A stretch of 64,000 nt of DNA from CAYRWR01 sp964428015 (GCA_964428015.1 CAYRWR010000015.1:9449-73448); one strand, 5' to 3'; counted from the first letter of the stretch, positions 35,801 through 44,928 are shown. Numbers and translations: made by a program. Notes: generated from the sequence alone by a model not told the origin.

Positions 35801-36124
35801 TGCACTATAGAGAGAATAGAGGCACTGCATCCGATCAGACAGCTTGTCCTGACTGGGGAAGACATGAGTAAAAGGAATTACATCTATCTCGGGCAGCAGC
35901 CGGCACTGTGTGTGAAACTCACGGCAGCTTTCATACACCGCTTCTGCTTCCAGTTCATCATGCGCGATATAGATCACAGAGTATTGTTTATCCAGACGGG
36001 GCAGGAGAAAAGGGATAAAACCCCGGGGTAGAAAAATATCTACTTCAGAAGAACGTGAAAAGGCCTGTTCCAAAGGTTCCAGGGAAACCTGTTCCTGGAT
36101 AGCATGCCATAAGCTGTCCCGCAT
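32801..36124 (-). CDS. mfd: Transcription-repair coupling factor Mfd
   Basis: 1107 aa. The N-terminal UvrB-like module (about 1-340), CarD-like RNA polymerase-interacting domain (GEYVVHLNYGIGQFAGIQRI, near 450), and RecG-like motor with GDVGFGKTE (K600) and VVIDEEHKFG are followed by SATPIPRTL, the GRVGRSQREGHAY helicase motif and the C-terminal TRCF domain. It removes stalled polymerase and recruits UvrA. Last gene of the long minus-strand cluster that begins at pta. Confidence 0.97.
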   Translation of the reverse strand: MRDSLWHAIQEQVSLEPLEQAFSRSSEVDIFLPRGFIPFLLPRLDKQYSVIYIAHDELEAEAVYESCREFHTQCRLLPEIDVIPFTHVFPSQDKLSDRMQCLYSLYSAREPQILVTTMDSWLRRYPPSTALEKSVIRLTPGMQIDLEELSHRLTGMAYQREFKVSEQGQFSIRGDILDIFPPQYTHALRVNLFGDEIEEIKSFSPVTQTSLETCTEAVIIPASEFAMLRDKEISEEENTQARLHSSFPEYYLRTSSLAEYSHFPVIRICSERAAEWAGETTEKYNRYCPPGKKASALLWDWLEINPSRSLRLRGLNEKDVIDLGVREAPRHETGFSGFVTSLETLLQEEDNHIFLFIEYEELADRMMKILSRFAPRFISSPDQEISDARLNIVLSNLENGFQIQTKEGGKLTFYSEGDLSGKKRMFRKRIRQIDTFFEDIEDIKEGEYVVHLNYGIGQFAGIQRIDVLGNAKDYIMLLFDENEKLFVPLEQAHLIGKYIGSGGKHPQRDSLGSRTWSKKRARVEASIHEFAEKLVAIYARRNAQQGHKFQPDTVWQKEFEDQFPYIETPDQIKVIEEIKSDMETFQPMDRLLCGDVGFGKTEVAMRAAFKAVMEGMQAAVIAPTTVLVEQHYLSFLERFKGFPVKMDMVSRFTPAARLTEIKKKLVKHELDILIGTHKLFSETIQFHKLGLVVIDEEHKFGVMHKETMKERYPLVDFLSLSATPIPRTLNMALSKLRDISLLQTPPDMRIPVETYVSDFNWDVVKFALEYELDRGGQVFFVHNTIKKLPEYAYAIEQLIPRAKCAIGHGQMQEEELEEAFIGFVKGRYNVFVCTTIIDSGLDIPNANTIIISVSNRFGLSQLYQLKGRVGRSQREGHAYFLYNRDKVLTENAQKRLFVINEYTDLGAGFNIAMKDLEIRGAGNILGAEQHGNIIAVGYDMYMRMLKEEVERLQGQHQEEVDTLIDLNYSAYIPDSFIPDSPTKMEIYKKVVSVKSEDEIRQLSREMDDRFGTIPEEVSTLFEISRLKIKAGQMGISSLIEKGQYIEIAFSRFSRVDPLKVMTTMTTGKHPITVKPHLKEMIFYKKFDSPIEIKVRRLTAFLSDIEEN

Positions 36125-36133
36125 ACAGCAGAC

Positions 36134-36592
36134 CTAGTTGGTTAAAAAGGTGACGTTAGTGATGTTGCTGGGCAGACTCTTCAGATTATACTCTGAGCTG
36201 TAGGCCCGGACCATGAAAAAATAGCTTAGATTGTTCTGAAAAGGCTGGTTGTCATTATCCTGAGCAAAGACTATCTGGTATAAAACCGCATTGGAGGAAG
36301 GTTCCACGTTTCTCCACAGTGTGGGTTTGTCAGGGTCACCGTCAGAATTAGGCATGAGCTTGCCCTGGTTATCTTTAAGAGTCTGTATACTGTCAGCTAT
36401 ATAGATATTAAATCCGGTGAGATAGGTCTCAGGATTGGATGACCAGAAAGAAACCATGATTTTATTGGATGACATGGAAGCCACCACTCCCAGAGGCGGA
36501 TTCAGCTTGGGGATAGCCTGGAATCCTTCTATACCGCAGGCACTGAACAGGGCCAGTATAATCACTGCAAGAAGAGTAATGTGTCTTTTCAT
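36134..36592 (-). CDS. Fibronectin-III-like small lipoprotein (copy 2)
   Basis: 152 aa. Lipobox-like end at FSACG (Cys19) and one FN3-like domain (NPPLGVVASMSSNKIMVSFW, TYLTGFNIYIADS, YFFMVRAYSSEYNLKSLPSN). It is a tandem paralogue of the gene immediately upstream (36605-37102), sharing the SLPSNITNVT-type ending. It sits between pnp and mfd. Probably an envelope protein; function unknown. Confidence 0.75.
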   Translation of the reverse strand: MKRHITLLAVIILALFSACGIEGFQAIPKLNPPLGVVASMSSNKIMVSFWSSNPETYLTGFNIYIADSIQTLKDNQGKLMPNSDGDPDKPTLWRNVEPSSNAVLYQIVFAQDNDNQPFQNNLSYFFMVRAYSSEYNLKSLPSNITNVTFLTN

Positions 36593-36604
36593 TTATACCC
36601 TCCC

Positions 36605-37102
36605 TTACAGACTATGATAGGTGACATTAGTCCAGTTGCTGGGCAGACTGAAACTGTTCCAGGTATAACTATAGGCCCTGACCCAGATGAAATAAGTTTG
36701 CGAGTCCACCAGCGGGGCCTGGTTGGTATCCACTGTCATGTTAAAAGAATACCAGGTAGGTTCATTGACCGGATTTGCCATTATAGTGAGATCATTGGAA
36801 GTACTGACATTGGTTTCACCATTGGCATTGGGTAATTTCCTGTAACTGTTGGTCATATTGGTCAGATCAGCCGCACTGTCAGCCACAAAAATCTCGTAAC
36901 CGCTGAAATAGGTCTCATTATTCATACCCCAGAAACGGATCTGGATAATTCTGTTTGTAGTCGAGGAATAATTGGTAGTAAAGCGTGCTGTGAGCCCCAG
37001 GGGTGTGTTCAAAGCAGGCGTGGTATTAAAATCCTCTATGGCACAGGACAGCATCAATCCCAGTCCCAGGCTCAGTCCTGCCAGGGCGATCCGTTTCTTC
37101 AA
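36605..37102 (-). CDS. Fibronectin-III-like small lipoprotein (copy 1)
   Basis: 165 aa. The signal peptide ends LMLSC (Cys20) and is followed by AIEDFNTTPALNTPLGLTAR, closely mirrored by GIEGFQAIPKLNPPLGVVAS in the next gene. One FN3-like domain (QIRFWGMNNETYFSGYEIF, YFIWVRAYSYTWNSFSLPSN). It is 12 nt from its paralogue and 15 nt from pnp, so all belong to one transcription unit. Confidence 0.75.
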   Translation of the reverse strand: MKKRIALAGLSLGLGLMLSCAIEDFNTTPALNTPLGLTARFTTNYSSTTNRIIQIRFWGMNNETYFSGYEIFVADSAADLTNMTNSYRKLPNANGETNVSTSNDLTIMANPVNEPTWYSFNMTVDTNQAPLVDSQTYFIWVRAYSYTWNSFSLPSNWTNVTYHSL

Positions 37103-37117
37103 TCGCTATTCCTTGGT

Positions 37118-39340
37118 TTAGTGGTTGTCCCTACGGGGAGGACGGCGATCTCTATCGCGGCCATCCCTGCTGCCGCCTCTATCACGGTCGCGGTAGCCGT
37201 CTCTACGGGGAGGACGGGGCGCGTTCTTACGGGCCGCTTCATCTTCCTCAGACAGCTGGGTCAATGAAATCTTACCGGGTTCTTGTGAAGGTTTGACCCT
37301 GGCTTCCACTATCTGTCCCATCTGGAACATATCCTTAACGGTTACATGTCCGGGGATAGAGCTGACATGGAGCAGACCGGTCATACCGGGGCCTACTTCC
37401 ACAAACACGCCATAGTCTTCCAGTCTCACCACAGGACCGGACACCGCTTCACCGTCGGCAAAACCGTTGGCAATATGTCCCACTGCTTCCAGGGCTTTCT
37501 GGATATTGGTGATCTCACTGGCGGAAATGGATACTTTCCCGTCATCTTCTACCGCGATATCAACATTAAAGTCAGCCATCAGTTTTTTGATGACTTTACC
37601 GCCGGAACCGATAACAGCGCCTATGTTTTCAGGATTAATATTCATGCTTCTCATCTTGGGAGCAGAGTCAGCCACTTCTGAACGGGGTTCAGAGATGACG
37701 GCGTTCATTTTATCCAGGATATACATACGGCCGGTATTGGCCTGAGTGAGGGCTTCTTTCATCATTTCTTTAGTGATACCGATCTGCTTCACGTCCATCT
37801 GGAAGGCCGTGATACCTTTACTGGTACCGGCGACTTTAAAGTCCATATCTCCCAGGTGGTCTTCCAGTCCCTGGATATCAGACAGGATCTGGTACTTGCC
37901 CTGGGCTTTGTCCCATACCAGTCCCATAGCGATACCAGCTACCGCCCCGGTCACGGGCACACCGGCTGCCATCAGTGCCAGGCTTCCGGAACAAACCGTA
38001 GCCATAGAAGAGGATCCATTGGATTCCAGAACTTCGGATACGATACGCAGGATATAAGGGAACTGTTCTTCATCTTTAGGTAATATACCTTGAATAGCAC
38101 GTTCTGCCAGATGTCCATGTCCAATTTCACGGCGGGATACCACTCCGGCACGTTTTACTTCACCCACGGAGAAGGGGGGGAAGTTATAATGGAGCATGAA
38201 TTTTTTGGTCTGGCTTTCTTTGCTTTCAATGCTATCGATGTATTTGACATCGCTGGGTGTACCCAGGGTCACAATACCCAGACTCTGCGTCTGGCCGCGG
38301 GTAAATAAGGCCGATCCATGAGTAGCTTTGAACAGATCCAGTTCAATCTCAATCTCGCGGATCTGGTCAGGTTTACGTCCATCGGCACGGGTTTTTTCAT
38401 CCAGGATCTGGGTGCGGACTACTTCCTGTTCCAAATCATGCATATATTCTTTGAGTTCACCATAAGCTTCGTGTTCTTTGTCGATGCTGAAGTGTTCCAA
38501 AATCGAGGCATTGACTTCTTTAAGATCTTTGGAACGGGCATGCTTATCCGCATTGAGGCTGGCTTTTTTGATCAGGGGTAAGGCATAGTCATGTATCTGC
38601 TTACGGAGAGATTCATCGACCTTACTGGGAGCAGGAACAAATTCGGTTTTGACCGGTTTGATGATCTTTACCAGTTCTTCGATGAGGTCGATTTCCTGCT
38701 TGATAGTCTCATGAGCGATGTCCAGAGCTTTCTGCAGTACTTCTTCCGAAACTTCTTTAGCGCCGCCCTCTACCATGATGATACCTTCACGGGTACCGGC
38801 TACCACGATATCCAGTTCCGCCTTTTCCATTTCATCCAGACGGGGGAAAACTTTGTACTGACCATCCAGATAGATGATACGTACTCCGCCGGCCGGTTCC
38901 ATAAAGGGAATACTGGAAATAGATAGTGCCGCACTGGCTCCGATCACACCCAGAATAGTGGATTCATAAGTCTGATCATTGGCAAAAGTAGTGGCAAAAA
39001 TCTGAACTTCATTGAAATAATTTTTGGGGAAAAGAGGACGGATAGGCCGGTCAATCAGACGGGACACCAGGATAGCGTTATCACTGGGTCGTCCTTCTCT
39101 TTTCAGATATCCGCCGGGGATCTTGCCCGCGGCATAAAATTTTTCGATATAATTGACGGTCAAAGGAAAGAAATCTGTCCCTTCCATAGCTTCCGGTGCA
39201 GCACAGGCTGTGACCAGAATAGAATTACCCCCGTAATTGACCAGTACAGATCCATCGGCCTGTTTGGCCATTCTGCCGGTCTCAATGACCAGTTCCAGAT
39301 CACCGATCTGTTTTTTTACGATTTTAGGATCGTTTAACAT
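37118..39340 (-). CDS. pnp: Polyribonucleotide nucleotidyltransferase (PNPase)
   Basis: 740 aa; phosphorolytic 3'-5' exoribonuclease of the RNA degradosome. Two RNase PH domains (FPLTVNYIEKFYAAGKIPGG, later SSSMATVCSGSLALMAAGVP and SDIQGLEDHLGDMDFKVAG), a KH domain (IGSGGKVIKKL) and an S1 domain (GPVVRLEDYGVFVEVGPGMTGLLHVS). An unusual Arg/Asp/Gly-rich tail follows (about 700-740: repeats of RPPRRD and DRDR), likely a disordered RNA-binding tip. It follows the rpsO region as in many bacteria, with a DUF2156 gene inserted between. Confidence 0.97.
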   Translation of the reverse strand: MLNDPKIVKKQIGDLELVIETGRMAKQADGSVLVNYGGNSILVTACAAPEAMEGTDFFPLTVNYIEKFYAAGKIPGGYLKREGRPSDNAILVSRLIDRPIRPLFPKNYFNEVQIFATTFANDQTYESTILGVIGASAALSISSIPFMEPAGGVRIIYLDGQYKVFPRLDEMEKAELDIVVAGTREGIIMVEGGAKEVSEEVLQKALDIAHETIKQEIDLIEELVKIIKPVKTEFVPAPSKVDESLRKQIHDYALPLIKKASLNADKHARSKDLKEVNASILEHFSIDKEHEAYGELKEYMHDLEQEVVRTQILDEKTRADGRKPDQIREIEIELDLFKATHGSALFTRGQTQSLGIVTLGTPSDVKYIDSIESKESQTKKFMLHYNFPPFSVGEVKRAGVVSRREIGHGHLAERAIQGILPKDEEQFPYILRIVSEVLESNGSSSMATVCSGSLALMAAGVPVTGAVAGIAMGLVWDKAQGKYQILSDIQGLEDHLGDMDFKVAGTSKGITAFQMDVKQIGITKEMMKEALTQANTGRMYILDKMNAVISEPRSEVADSAPKMRSMNINPENIGAVIGSGGKVIKKLMADFNVDIAVEDDGKVSISASEITNIQKALEAVGHIANGFADGEAVSGPVVRLEDYGVFVEVGPGMTGLLHVSSIPGHVTVKDMFQMGQIVEARVKPSQEPGKISLTQLSEEDEAARKNAPRPPRRDGYRDRDRGGSRDGRDRDRRPPRRDNH

Positions 39341-39342
39341 GC

Positions 39343-40245
39343 TTACTCCTCAGTCAAGCTAAACAGGGCCCAGTACTTCTCGACCATATGAGACGGGTGA
39401 TAGCTTTCCTTCGCTTTCCGTATCCCCGGTATTCCCAGGTCTTGCTCCCTGTTGACATATCTATATTTTTCTTTAATCTCTTCATTCACAAACCGGTGGT
39501 TAATGGCCTGATACACCCCGGGATACTGGGTATCCGCTTTTTCAAAATGGATGACAAAGGTCTCCCGGTTCAGTTCTTCACCAAAGGTAAAGGCTATCAC
39601 CTTTCCCCGGCGGATAAACACCCCGCCCCGCCCCTGAAGTTGTTCCCAGTGATCCAAGTACTCCCTGAGGGCATCATATTCCGCCTGGAGGGCTGGTTCA
39701 TCGGGGTTGCGGTCAGCCATCCAGATCTGGGCCAGCTCCAGACAACCAGCTTTGAATCGTTCCTGGTAGACCTGGTATTCATGTTCCACTTCACGTTGGA
39801 ACTTATTTATAAAGCCGCGTTTACCATCCAGATGGTTTCCGGGCAGGTCAGCCAGGCTCATGGTGTCATACACATAATCATACTGGTCCCGGTTATCTTC
39901 TACCCTCCAGCCCTCGCCGCGCAGAAGCTCAGCATGTGCAGAGGGTAAACGAAATACCCCGACCTGGTGTTTTCCTCTCTCCCGGCACCACTGTGTGATC
40001 TTCCGGTACGCATCTAAAGGATCGGAAAAACCTGCCGGGGGCAAAAAACAGTCATGATCATCATCATGCCGGACCTTGAGTATCAGTCCTTTTTTATATA
40101 CAGCCCAGTCTATTTTTCGGCTGTGACGCCACATAAACAGATTGCTGAAGGTATATTCAGAAATCAGGGGCTGTTCCTGGCGCAGGATCGGCATAAAAAT
40201 ATCCCGGTCCGTGATATCCAGGGCTTTAAAGGTGAGATCGGTCAT
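39343..40245 (-). CDS. DUF2156 (GNAT-like) protein
   Basis: 300 aa. Starts with FKALDITDRDIFMPILRQEQP and EYTFSNLFMWR, typical of DUF2156. It ends with tandem acyltransferase-like folds (AFTFGEELNRETFVIHFEKA, YPGVYQAINHRF, NREQDLGIPGIRKAKESYHP). Relatives include the soluble domain of phosphatidylglycerol lysyltransferases, so transfer of an aminoacyl or acyl group is possible. It lies 2 nt upstream of pnp, an unusual insertion into the rpsO-pnp pair. Confidence 0.8.
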   Translation of the reverse strand: MTDLTFKALDITDRDIFMPILRQEQPLISEYTFSNLFMWRHSRKIDWAVYKKGLILKVRHDDDHDCFLPPAGFSDPLDAYRKITQWCRERGKHQVGVFRLPSAHAELLRGEGWRVEDNRDQYDYVYDTMSLADLPGNHLDGKRGFINKFQREVEHEYQVYQERFKAGCLELAQIWMADRNPDEPALQAEYDALREYLDHWEQLQGRGGVFIRRGKVIAFTFGEELNRETFVIHFEKADTQYPGVYQAINHRFVNEEIKEKYRYVNREQDLGIPGIRKAKESYHPSHMVEKYWALFSLTEE

Positions 40246-40280
40246 ACGATCTCCCGGTTTTTATTTACACAGATAACAGA

Positions 40281-40325
40281 AAAAGTTCCCCGTAATAGCC
40301 AGAATGAGAGCTGAAGCGGGGAACT
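40281..40325 (-). terminator. Terminator or attenuator hairpin between rpsO and downstream pnp genes
   Basis: AGTTCCCCG (40284-40292) pairs exactly with CGGGGAACT (40317-40325), with a small inner AGC/GCT helix. On the minus strand a T run follows. It is placed after rpsO, as in other rpsO-pnp operons where partial termination and RNase processing set the ratio of the two products. Confidence 0.75.
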
Positions 40326-40354
40326 CTTTTCTTTAAAAAAAGCAGGTACAGGTG

Positions 40355-40630
40355 TTAGAAACTTCCCCTGATTCCCAGCTCAGCAATAAGGCTTCTGTAT
40401 CTTTCTACATCTACTGAATGCAGATAGCGCAGCAATCTTTTCCGTCTTCCAACCAGGCGCATCAGGCCACGTTTGGAATTATTATCGTGCTTGTAGTCCT
40501 GGAAATGGCGGGTCAGGTTGTTGATACGTCCGGTCATAATAGCGATCTGGACTTCGGGAGACCCGGTATCACCAGACTGTTTGCCGAACTTGTTTATCAT
40601 TTCCAGCTTGTCTTCAGAATTAAAGGACAT
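40355..40630 (-). CDS. rpsO: 30S ribosomal protein S15
   Basis: 91 aa from the ATG at 40630, preceded by GAGGA; the stop of ribF overlaps this start. Classic S15: NKFGKQSGDTGSPEVQIAI, LTRHFQDYKHDNNSKRGLMR, and VGRRKRLLRYL for 16S rRNA binding. It nucleates the platform of the small subunit and often autoregulates its own mRNA. Confidence 0.97.
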   Translation of the reverse strand: MSFNSEDKLEMINKFGKQSGDTGSPEVQIAIMTGRINNLTRHFQDYKHDNNSKRGLMRLVGRRKRLLRYLHSVDVERYRSLIAELGIRGSF

Positions 40631-41583
40631 CAAATTCCTCCACAGAGTATCTCTTCAAAATTTTTATCCACCGTGTAGTCCTTATGATAGGACAGACATA
40701 GTAGTCTATCATTATAAAGGAGGTCCTTTAATTCTTCAAGATTATGAACAGTTTTTTCTTCCCTGATTTTCTTGATAAATACCAGGTCATACAAATCCTG
40801 ATCGATTTGACCTTCAAATTCCAGTACATTGGTCTCAATGCGCAGCTCTTTGCCCTTCACACTGGGCCGGCTGCCGATGTAGGACATAGCGGGATATAGT
40901 TTCTTTCCTATACGCATGTAGGTAAAATAAATGCCCACGGGTGGCAGGACCTGATCATTGAGTGCCAGGTTAATGGTAGGAAAACCTATCTTGCGTCCTA
41001 TGCCGTCCCCGCTCAAACCGTGGCTGCGGTAAAAGAAGGGGCGCCCCAGCATAGATGCCGCCTCTTCCAGGTCTCCGCTTTTTACCAGACGCCGGATAGC
41101 GGTAGAGTTCACATCCCTGTCATTCCACAGGACTTCATCAAACACCTTGAGATCAAAGCCCATTTGCAGAGACTGGTGACGCAGGGTCTCCACATCACCC
41201 CGATTCTGATTCCCGTAACGAAAATTATATCCTACATAAATGTGTAGTTTTTTAATCTTTTCCAACAAATTAAGAATAAAATCATCCGGACTCATGGGCA
41301 TCACATCAAAAAGGTCCAGGTCAACATAATCATGAATCCCCAAATGCCGCATCATATCCTGTTTAAAATGCGCGGGAAGCACATAACCCATAAACATTTC
41401 CGGGCGAAGGAGCTTCACCGGAGAATCCCTGAAAGTAAGGACAATAGAGTGCCCCTGTCCCGCGTCCTGCCGCAGGGTGTCCAGGATCTTGCGGTGCCCC
41501 TGATGCAGACCGTCAAAATTGCCGATGGTTAGCCAGGCTTCCTGGAGGCGGGGGATTTCCTCTAATTTGTGCAAAATATTCAT
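40630..41583 (-). CDS. ribF: Bifunctional riboflavin kinase/FAD synthetase
   Basis: 317 aa. The N-terminal FAD synthetase domain has TIGNFDGLHQGHRKIL (nucleotidyltransferase HxGH-like) and YVGYNFRYGNQNRGD. The C-terminal riboflavin kinase domain has GIGRKIGFPTINLAL and LRIETNVLEFEGQIDQDLYD. It makes FMN and FAD. Both gene ends overlap neighbours by a few nt (rpsO downstream, HAD gene upstream), giving a tight operon. Confidence 0.95.
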   Translation of the reverse strand: MNILHKLEEIPRLQEAWLTIGNFDGLHQGHRKILDTLRQDAGQGHSIVLTFRDSPVKLLRPEMFMGYVLPAHFKQDMMRHLGIHDYVDLDLFDVMPMSPDDFILNLLEKIKKLHIYVGYNFRYGNQNRGDVETLRHQSLQMGFDLKVFDEVLWNDRDVNSTAIRRLVKSGDLEEAASMLGRPFFYRSHGLSGDGIGRKIGFPTINLALNDQVLPPVGIYFTYMRIGKKLYPAMSYIGSRPSVKGKELRIETNVLEFEGQIDQDLYDLVFIKKIREEKTVHNLEELKDLLYNDRLLCLSYHKDYTVDKNFEEILCGGI

Positions 41584-42239
41584 GAGGCCCCCATGATAGT
41601 TCTGATAATATGAGAGGCATCATGCAGATCCCGGGCTATATAATCCACCATGGAAAAGTCCTGGTCCCGGGTATAATCACTAGGCACAGCTATGGTGATA
41701 CAATTGGCATTGCGTGCCGAACGGCAGCCGTTTTCACTGTCTTCCAGTACCACGCAGTATTCGGGATCTATGCCCAGCCGGGCACTCATCTTGAGATAAG
41801 TTTCGGGATCAGGCTTGCCTGTGTTAATATTGTCGGAAGACAGCAGTACATCAAAATGGCCTCTCAGGCCCATTTTATTTACCACCAGATCCATAAATTC
41901 CTGTTTAGCGCCGGTAGCCACACCCAATGACATCTTCGGTTTAAATTCCCGAATCACATCCTGTAATCCCGGAAGCAGAGAAAGGTCGGTTTTCATCTTC
42001 TCCAGCATCATGCTGTCACGCCGCTCCAGCCAATCCGCGGGAGTACCCTCCAGCCCCAGGTGATGACAGAAAATTTCCATACTTTCCAGCGGTTTACGTC
42101 CCATCATGGCAAACAGAGTCTCCTGTGACAATTCCCGGCCGGCTTCACGGGCCAGCTGGTATTCACAGTCCCAGTAGAGACGTTCCGTGTCCACCATCAG
42201 TCCATCCATATCAAAGATCAGGGCTTTTACTTCTCTCAT
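41580..42239 (-). CDS. HAD-superfamily phosphatase, beta-phosphoglucomutase-like
   Basis: 219 aa. Motif I is FDMDGLMVDTERLYWD (D10, D12), and the cap carries AGRELSQETLFAMMGRKPLES. Motif II Thr is in LGVATGAKQE, and motif III/IV is GKPDPETYLK with VVLEDSENGCRSARNA. The D-D-T-E pattern and GxxPxE lysine fit the beta-PGM/phosphatase subfamily; substrate not readable. It overlaps ribF and murJ by 4 nt each. Confidence 0.88.
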   Translation of the reverse strand: MREVKALIFDMDGLMVDTERLYWDCEYQLAREAGRELSQETLFAMMGRKPLESMEIFCHHLGLEGTPADWLERRDSMMLEKMKTDLSLLPGLQDVIREFKPKMSLGVATGAKQEFMDLVVNKMGLRGHFDVLLSSDNINTGKPDPETYLKMSARLGIDPEYCVVLEDSENGCRSARNANCITIAVPSDYTRDQDFSMVDYIARDLHDASHIIRTIMGAS

Positions 42240-43777
42240 CTTTTATAACCTACTTTGAGTAATTGCGTGGCCCCGAAATACAGGCCGGTAAACAGGATAA
42301 AGGAAGATCCGCCTAAAAGCAATTTCAACAGGGTATTGGTAACAGGGGTATAAATAAAATGTATAAACAAAAACAATATACCGATTGCGCCCCCCGCGAT
42401 CAGGCCAAAGAGCAGGAGCCGCCCTAAAAAATGCAGAAGAACCGGTTTCAGCGGTATCATTTTCTTGAGTCGGAGCATGTAGTAGCTCGAGGTCAGCCAT
42501 CCGGCAATCACATCCGCCCAGATTATTCCGTTCAACCCCCAGCCCTTGATACGGGAAAGCTCATACAGAGCTGTACTGCCGATGAGCAGGAGAATATTGA
42601 TATACAGCGGGGTGCGCGCGTCATGTACAGAGTAGAACACCCGGGCCAGGGTGATATTCAGAGCCATGGGGAGTAAAGCCAGAGAGTACAATTGGGTGGC
42701 ACTATAGGTAGCGTTTAATAGCTCCGGGCTGTATTTACCCGAAGTACCGGTGAACAGTACCTGCAGGTCTCGATACACGATATTCACCCCGATTTCAGGG
42801 AAGACAATAAAGAACATACTCATAGGCACCAGCAGCCACAACAGGATATTGAAACCTTCATTTACCGCCTGCTGGAATTTTGCCACGTCTTTTTTTACAT
42901 CAATGGAGGACAGCACCGGGAGCAATACCGTGGACAAGGCCACACCGGTAACACCCACCATAGACTGATTGATCATAAAGGCATTGCGCTGGATGGTCAG
43001 ACTGCCGTCTGCCAGGTAGGACATATAACGTGTAAAAATAAAACTCAGTGCCATCAGCAGGCTCATATTGAGCAGGGTCCGGCCTAATAAAGGAAAGAAT
43101 TCCTTCAAAGCCGGAGTGTTCCATTCAATAATAAGCTGGTATTTAAACTTGATCTGCACCAGCTCAATGATTTCCAGGGCAAACATCAGGATGCCCCCCA
43201 CTACCACCGAGATAGCCAGACCCCACAGATTCCATTGCTTGTACATAAAAATTGGAATGAGGATAGTGGCCAGATTAAAAAGCAGAGGGGCAAATGCGGG
43301 GGTGGTAAACCGTTTATGGGAGTTCAGGATACCCATAGCCATGGAGAACAGACTGACAAACAGAGTAAAGGGCATCATGATCTGCATCATGATCACAGCC
43401 TGGGCCAGTTTTTCCCCTTTAAATCCCGGTACATACCAGGGCACATAGTAGGGAGCCAGCCAGATACCCAGGACACTTAGTACCACTGTGAAAATAATGA
43501 AGATATTGATTACCGTAGAAGCAAAGCGGTTGGCTTCCGCTTCCTGGCTTCCCCCGGCACGCACTTTCTGAAATACGGGGATAAAGGCATTGTTCATGCT
43601 GCCTTCACCCACGATCTTGCGCAGATTATTGATCTGGTTAAAGCTGGCCTGGAAGGGGTCAGCTTCCACTCCGAACAGGTGATTGACTACCGTCCATTTC
43701 AGGATACCCAGTACACGAGACAAAAAAGTCCCGATAGAGTTAATGAAAGTATGACGGTAGCTGACCAGTTTTGCCAT
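42236..43777 (-). CDS. murJ: Lipid II flippase MurJ
   Basis: 513 aa with about 14 membrane helices. Starts FINSIGTFLSRVLGILKWTVV, then ADPFQASFNQINNLRKIVGEGSMNNAFIPVF, the MurJ/MviN N-terminal signature. It translocates peptidoglycan precursor lipid II across the inner membrane and is essential where present. Located within the cluster between the CsgG-like gene and the HAD gene. Confidence 0.95.
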   Translation of the reverse strand: MAKLVSYRHTFINSIGTFLSRVLGILKWTVVNHLFGVEADPFQASFNQINNLRKIVGEGSMNNAFIPVFQKVRAGGSQEAEANRFASTVINIFIIFTVVLSVLGIWLAPYYVPWYVPGFKGEKLAQAVIMMQIMMPFTLFVSLFSMAMGILNSHKRFTTPAFAPLLFNLATILIPIFMYKQWNLWGLAISVVVGGILMFALEIIELVQIKFKYQLIIEWNTPALKEFFPLLGRTLLNMSLLMALSFIFTRYMSYLADGSLTIQRNAFMINQSMVGVTGVALSTVLLPVLSSIDVKKDVAKFQQAVNEGFNILLWLLVPMSMFFIVFPEIGVNIVYRDLQVLFTGTSGKYSPELLNATYSATQLYSLALLPMALNITLARVFYSVHDARTPLYINILLLIGSTALYELSRIKGWGLNGIIWADVIAGWLTSSYYMLRLKKMIPLKPVLLHFLGRLLLFGLIAGGAIGILFLFIHFIYTPVTNTLLKLLLGGSSFILFTGLYFGATQLLKVGYKR

Positions 43778-43785
43778 GTACTATC

Positions 43786-44868
43786 CTAGTGATATAGATA
43801 AAGGCGGAGATTAATGCTATGGTATTTCAGTCCGCCTGCCGCCTTGATCTGGGTAATGCCCATGCTGTCTTCAACACCGCTGGTCAGGGCACTATTATTT
43901 ATGCCGCTGGCCAGAGGCAGGCTGTACTGCCAGCCCAGATTCAGGCTCCAGTTGCGGCCAAAGAGCAGACCCGCTTCCGCGAAAATCCCGATATTTCCCT
44001 GAGTAAACCACAATTTATTGCCTGATAAAAAGCCCTGGGCCAGGCGATCCGCGCTGAGTGTATACAGTATGCCGGCACCGGCCTGAAAGATGCGGGTACG
44101 GACCAGACTCATCATAATAGTAGGGGTCAGTGAGAACCGCATGATCCCGGTAGCATCGTTCAGACTGCCCAAGCCGATCTCACCCCGTACTCCCACCTCC
44201 AGAAAACCTTCCCCGGGAGCATGAAAACCGGCTTCCAGAGAAAATATCCCCGAGTCGGAAAATCCGGGGAACCAGCCGTAACTGGTAGCTAATTCCCAGG
44301 CAAAGCGCCGGGTAGGAGGAGCCATAAGCCGTGAAAAATAGCTGGGGCCGGAATTTTTTTTATTGGCGGTAGTCTTGATAGGTTTTAGCTTGAAAGGGCT
44401 GACACTGCGACCCTGGGCCAGGACACTCAGACGGTGCGCCAGAGTGGGCATGAGGTCTACCAGGCCGGACGCTTCATAACTCATGACGGTATCAGCCCAG
44501 GCTACTTCCGAGGTAGAGCTGTCCAGGGCCCTCACACTCAGGATATAGCGTCCGTCCACATAGCTGACCGAACCTGTGAGCAGGAGTTTGGCATCCAGGA
44601 TCTCACCCACCCGTACAGCCTGCTCTTCAGTGATGCCGGCCATGGTCAGTTTTTGTTCCTGGAGTACTTTTTCCAGACGTTCTCTTTCTATCAGCTGGAA
44701 GATGTTTTTCTTTCGGCTTAATTCTGTACGCAGTACTTCCGACAGGGCTACCGCGTCTATGGTGGTCTTTTTTTCCAGATTAAGGACCGCTATCTTGATT
44801 CTTTCCGCTCCGAAAACAGGAAAGACAATAGAAATCATAAGAAAAATAGTCAATAGTAACTTTTTCAC
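43786..44868 (-). CDS. CsgG/FlgO-like exported protein with C-terminal barrel
   Basis: About 360 aa from a GTG at 44868, chosen because GGGGGTG precedes it and it begins a clean signal peptide (KKLLLTIFLMISIVFPVFG). Residues about 25-150 match the CsgG/DUF-type fold: IKIAVLNLEKKTTIDAVALSE, LIERERLEKVLQEQKL, AKLLLTGSVSYVDGRY. This fold is shared with outer-membrane lipoproteins and FlgO. The remainder looks like outer-membrane strands (SLNLGWQYSLPLASG). Function unknown; an alternative upstream start at 44916 is possible. Confidence 0.7.
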   Translation of the reverse strand: MKKLLLTIFLMISIVFPVFGAERIKIAVLNLEKKTTIDAVALSEVLRTELSRKKNIFQLIERERLEKVLQEQKLTMAGITEEQAVRVGEILDAKLLLTGSVSYVDGRYILSVRALDSSTSEVAWADTVMSYEASGLVDLMPTLAHRLSVLAQGRSVSPFKLKPIKTTANKKNSGPSYFSRLMAPPTRRFAWELATSYGWFPGFSDSGIFSLEAGFHAPGEGFLEVGVRGEIGLGSLNDATGIMRFSLTPTIMMSLVRTRIFQAGAGILYTLSADRLAQGFLSGNKLWFTQGNIGIFAEAGLLFGRNWSLNLGWQYSLPLASGINNSALTSGVEDSMGITQIKAAGGLKYHSINLRLYLYH

Positions 44869-44928
44869 ACGCACCCCCTTGTCACTCTCACTGCAATAAT
44901 GTAGCATAGAGCCCAAGGTTACGCAACA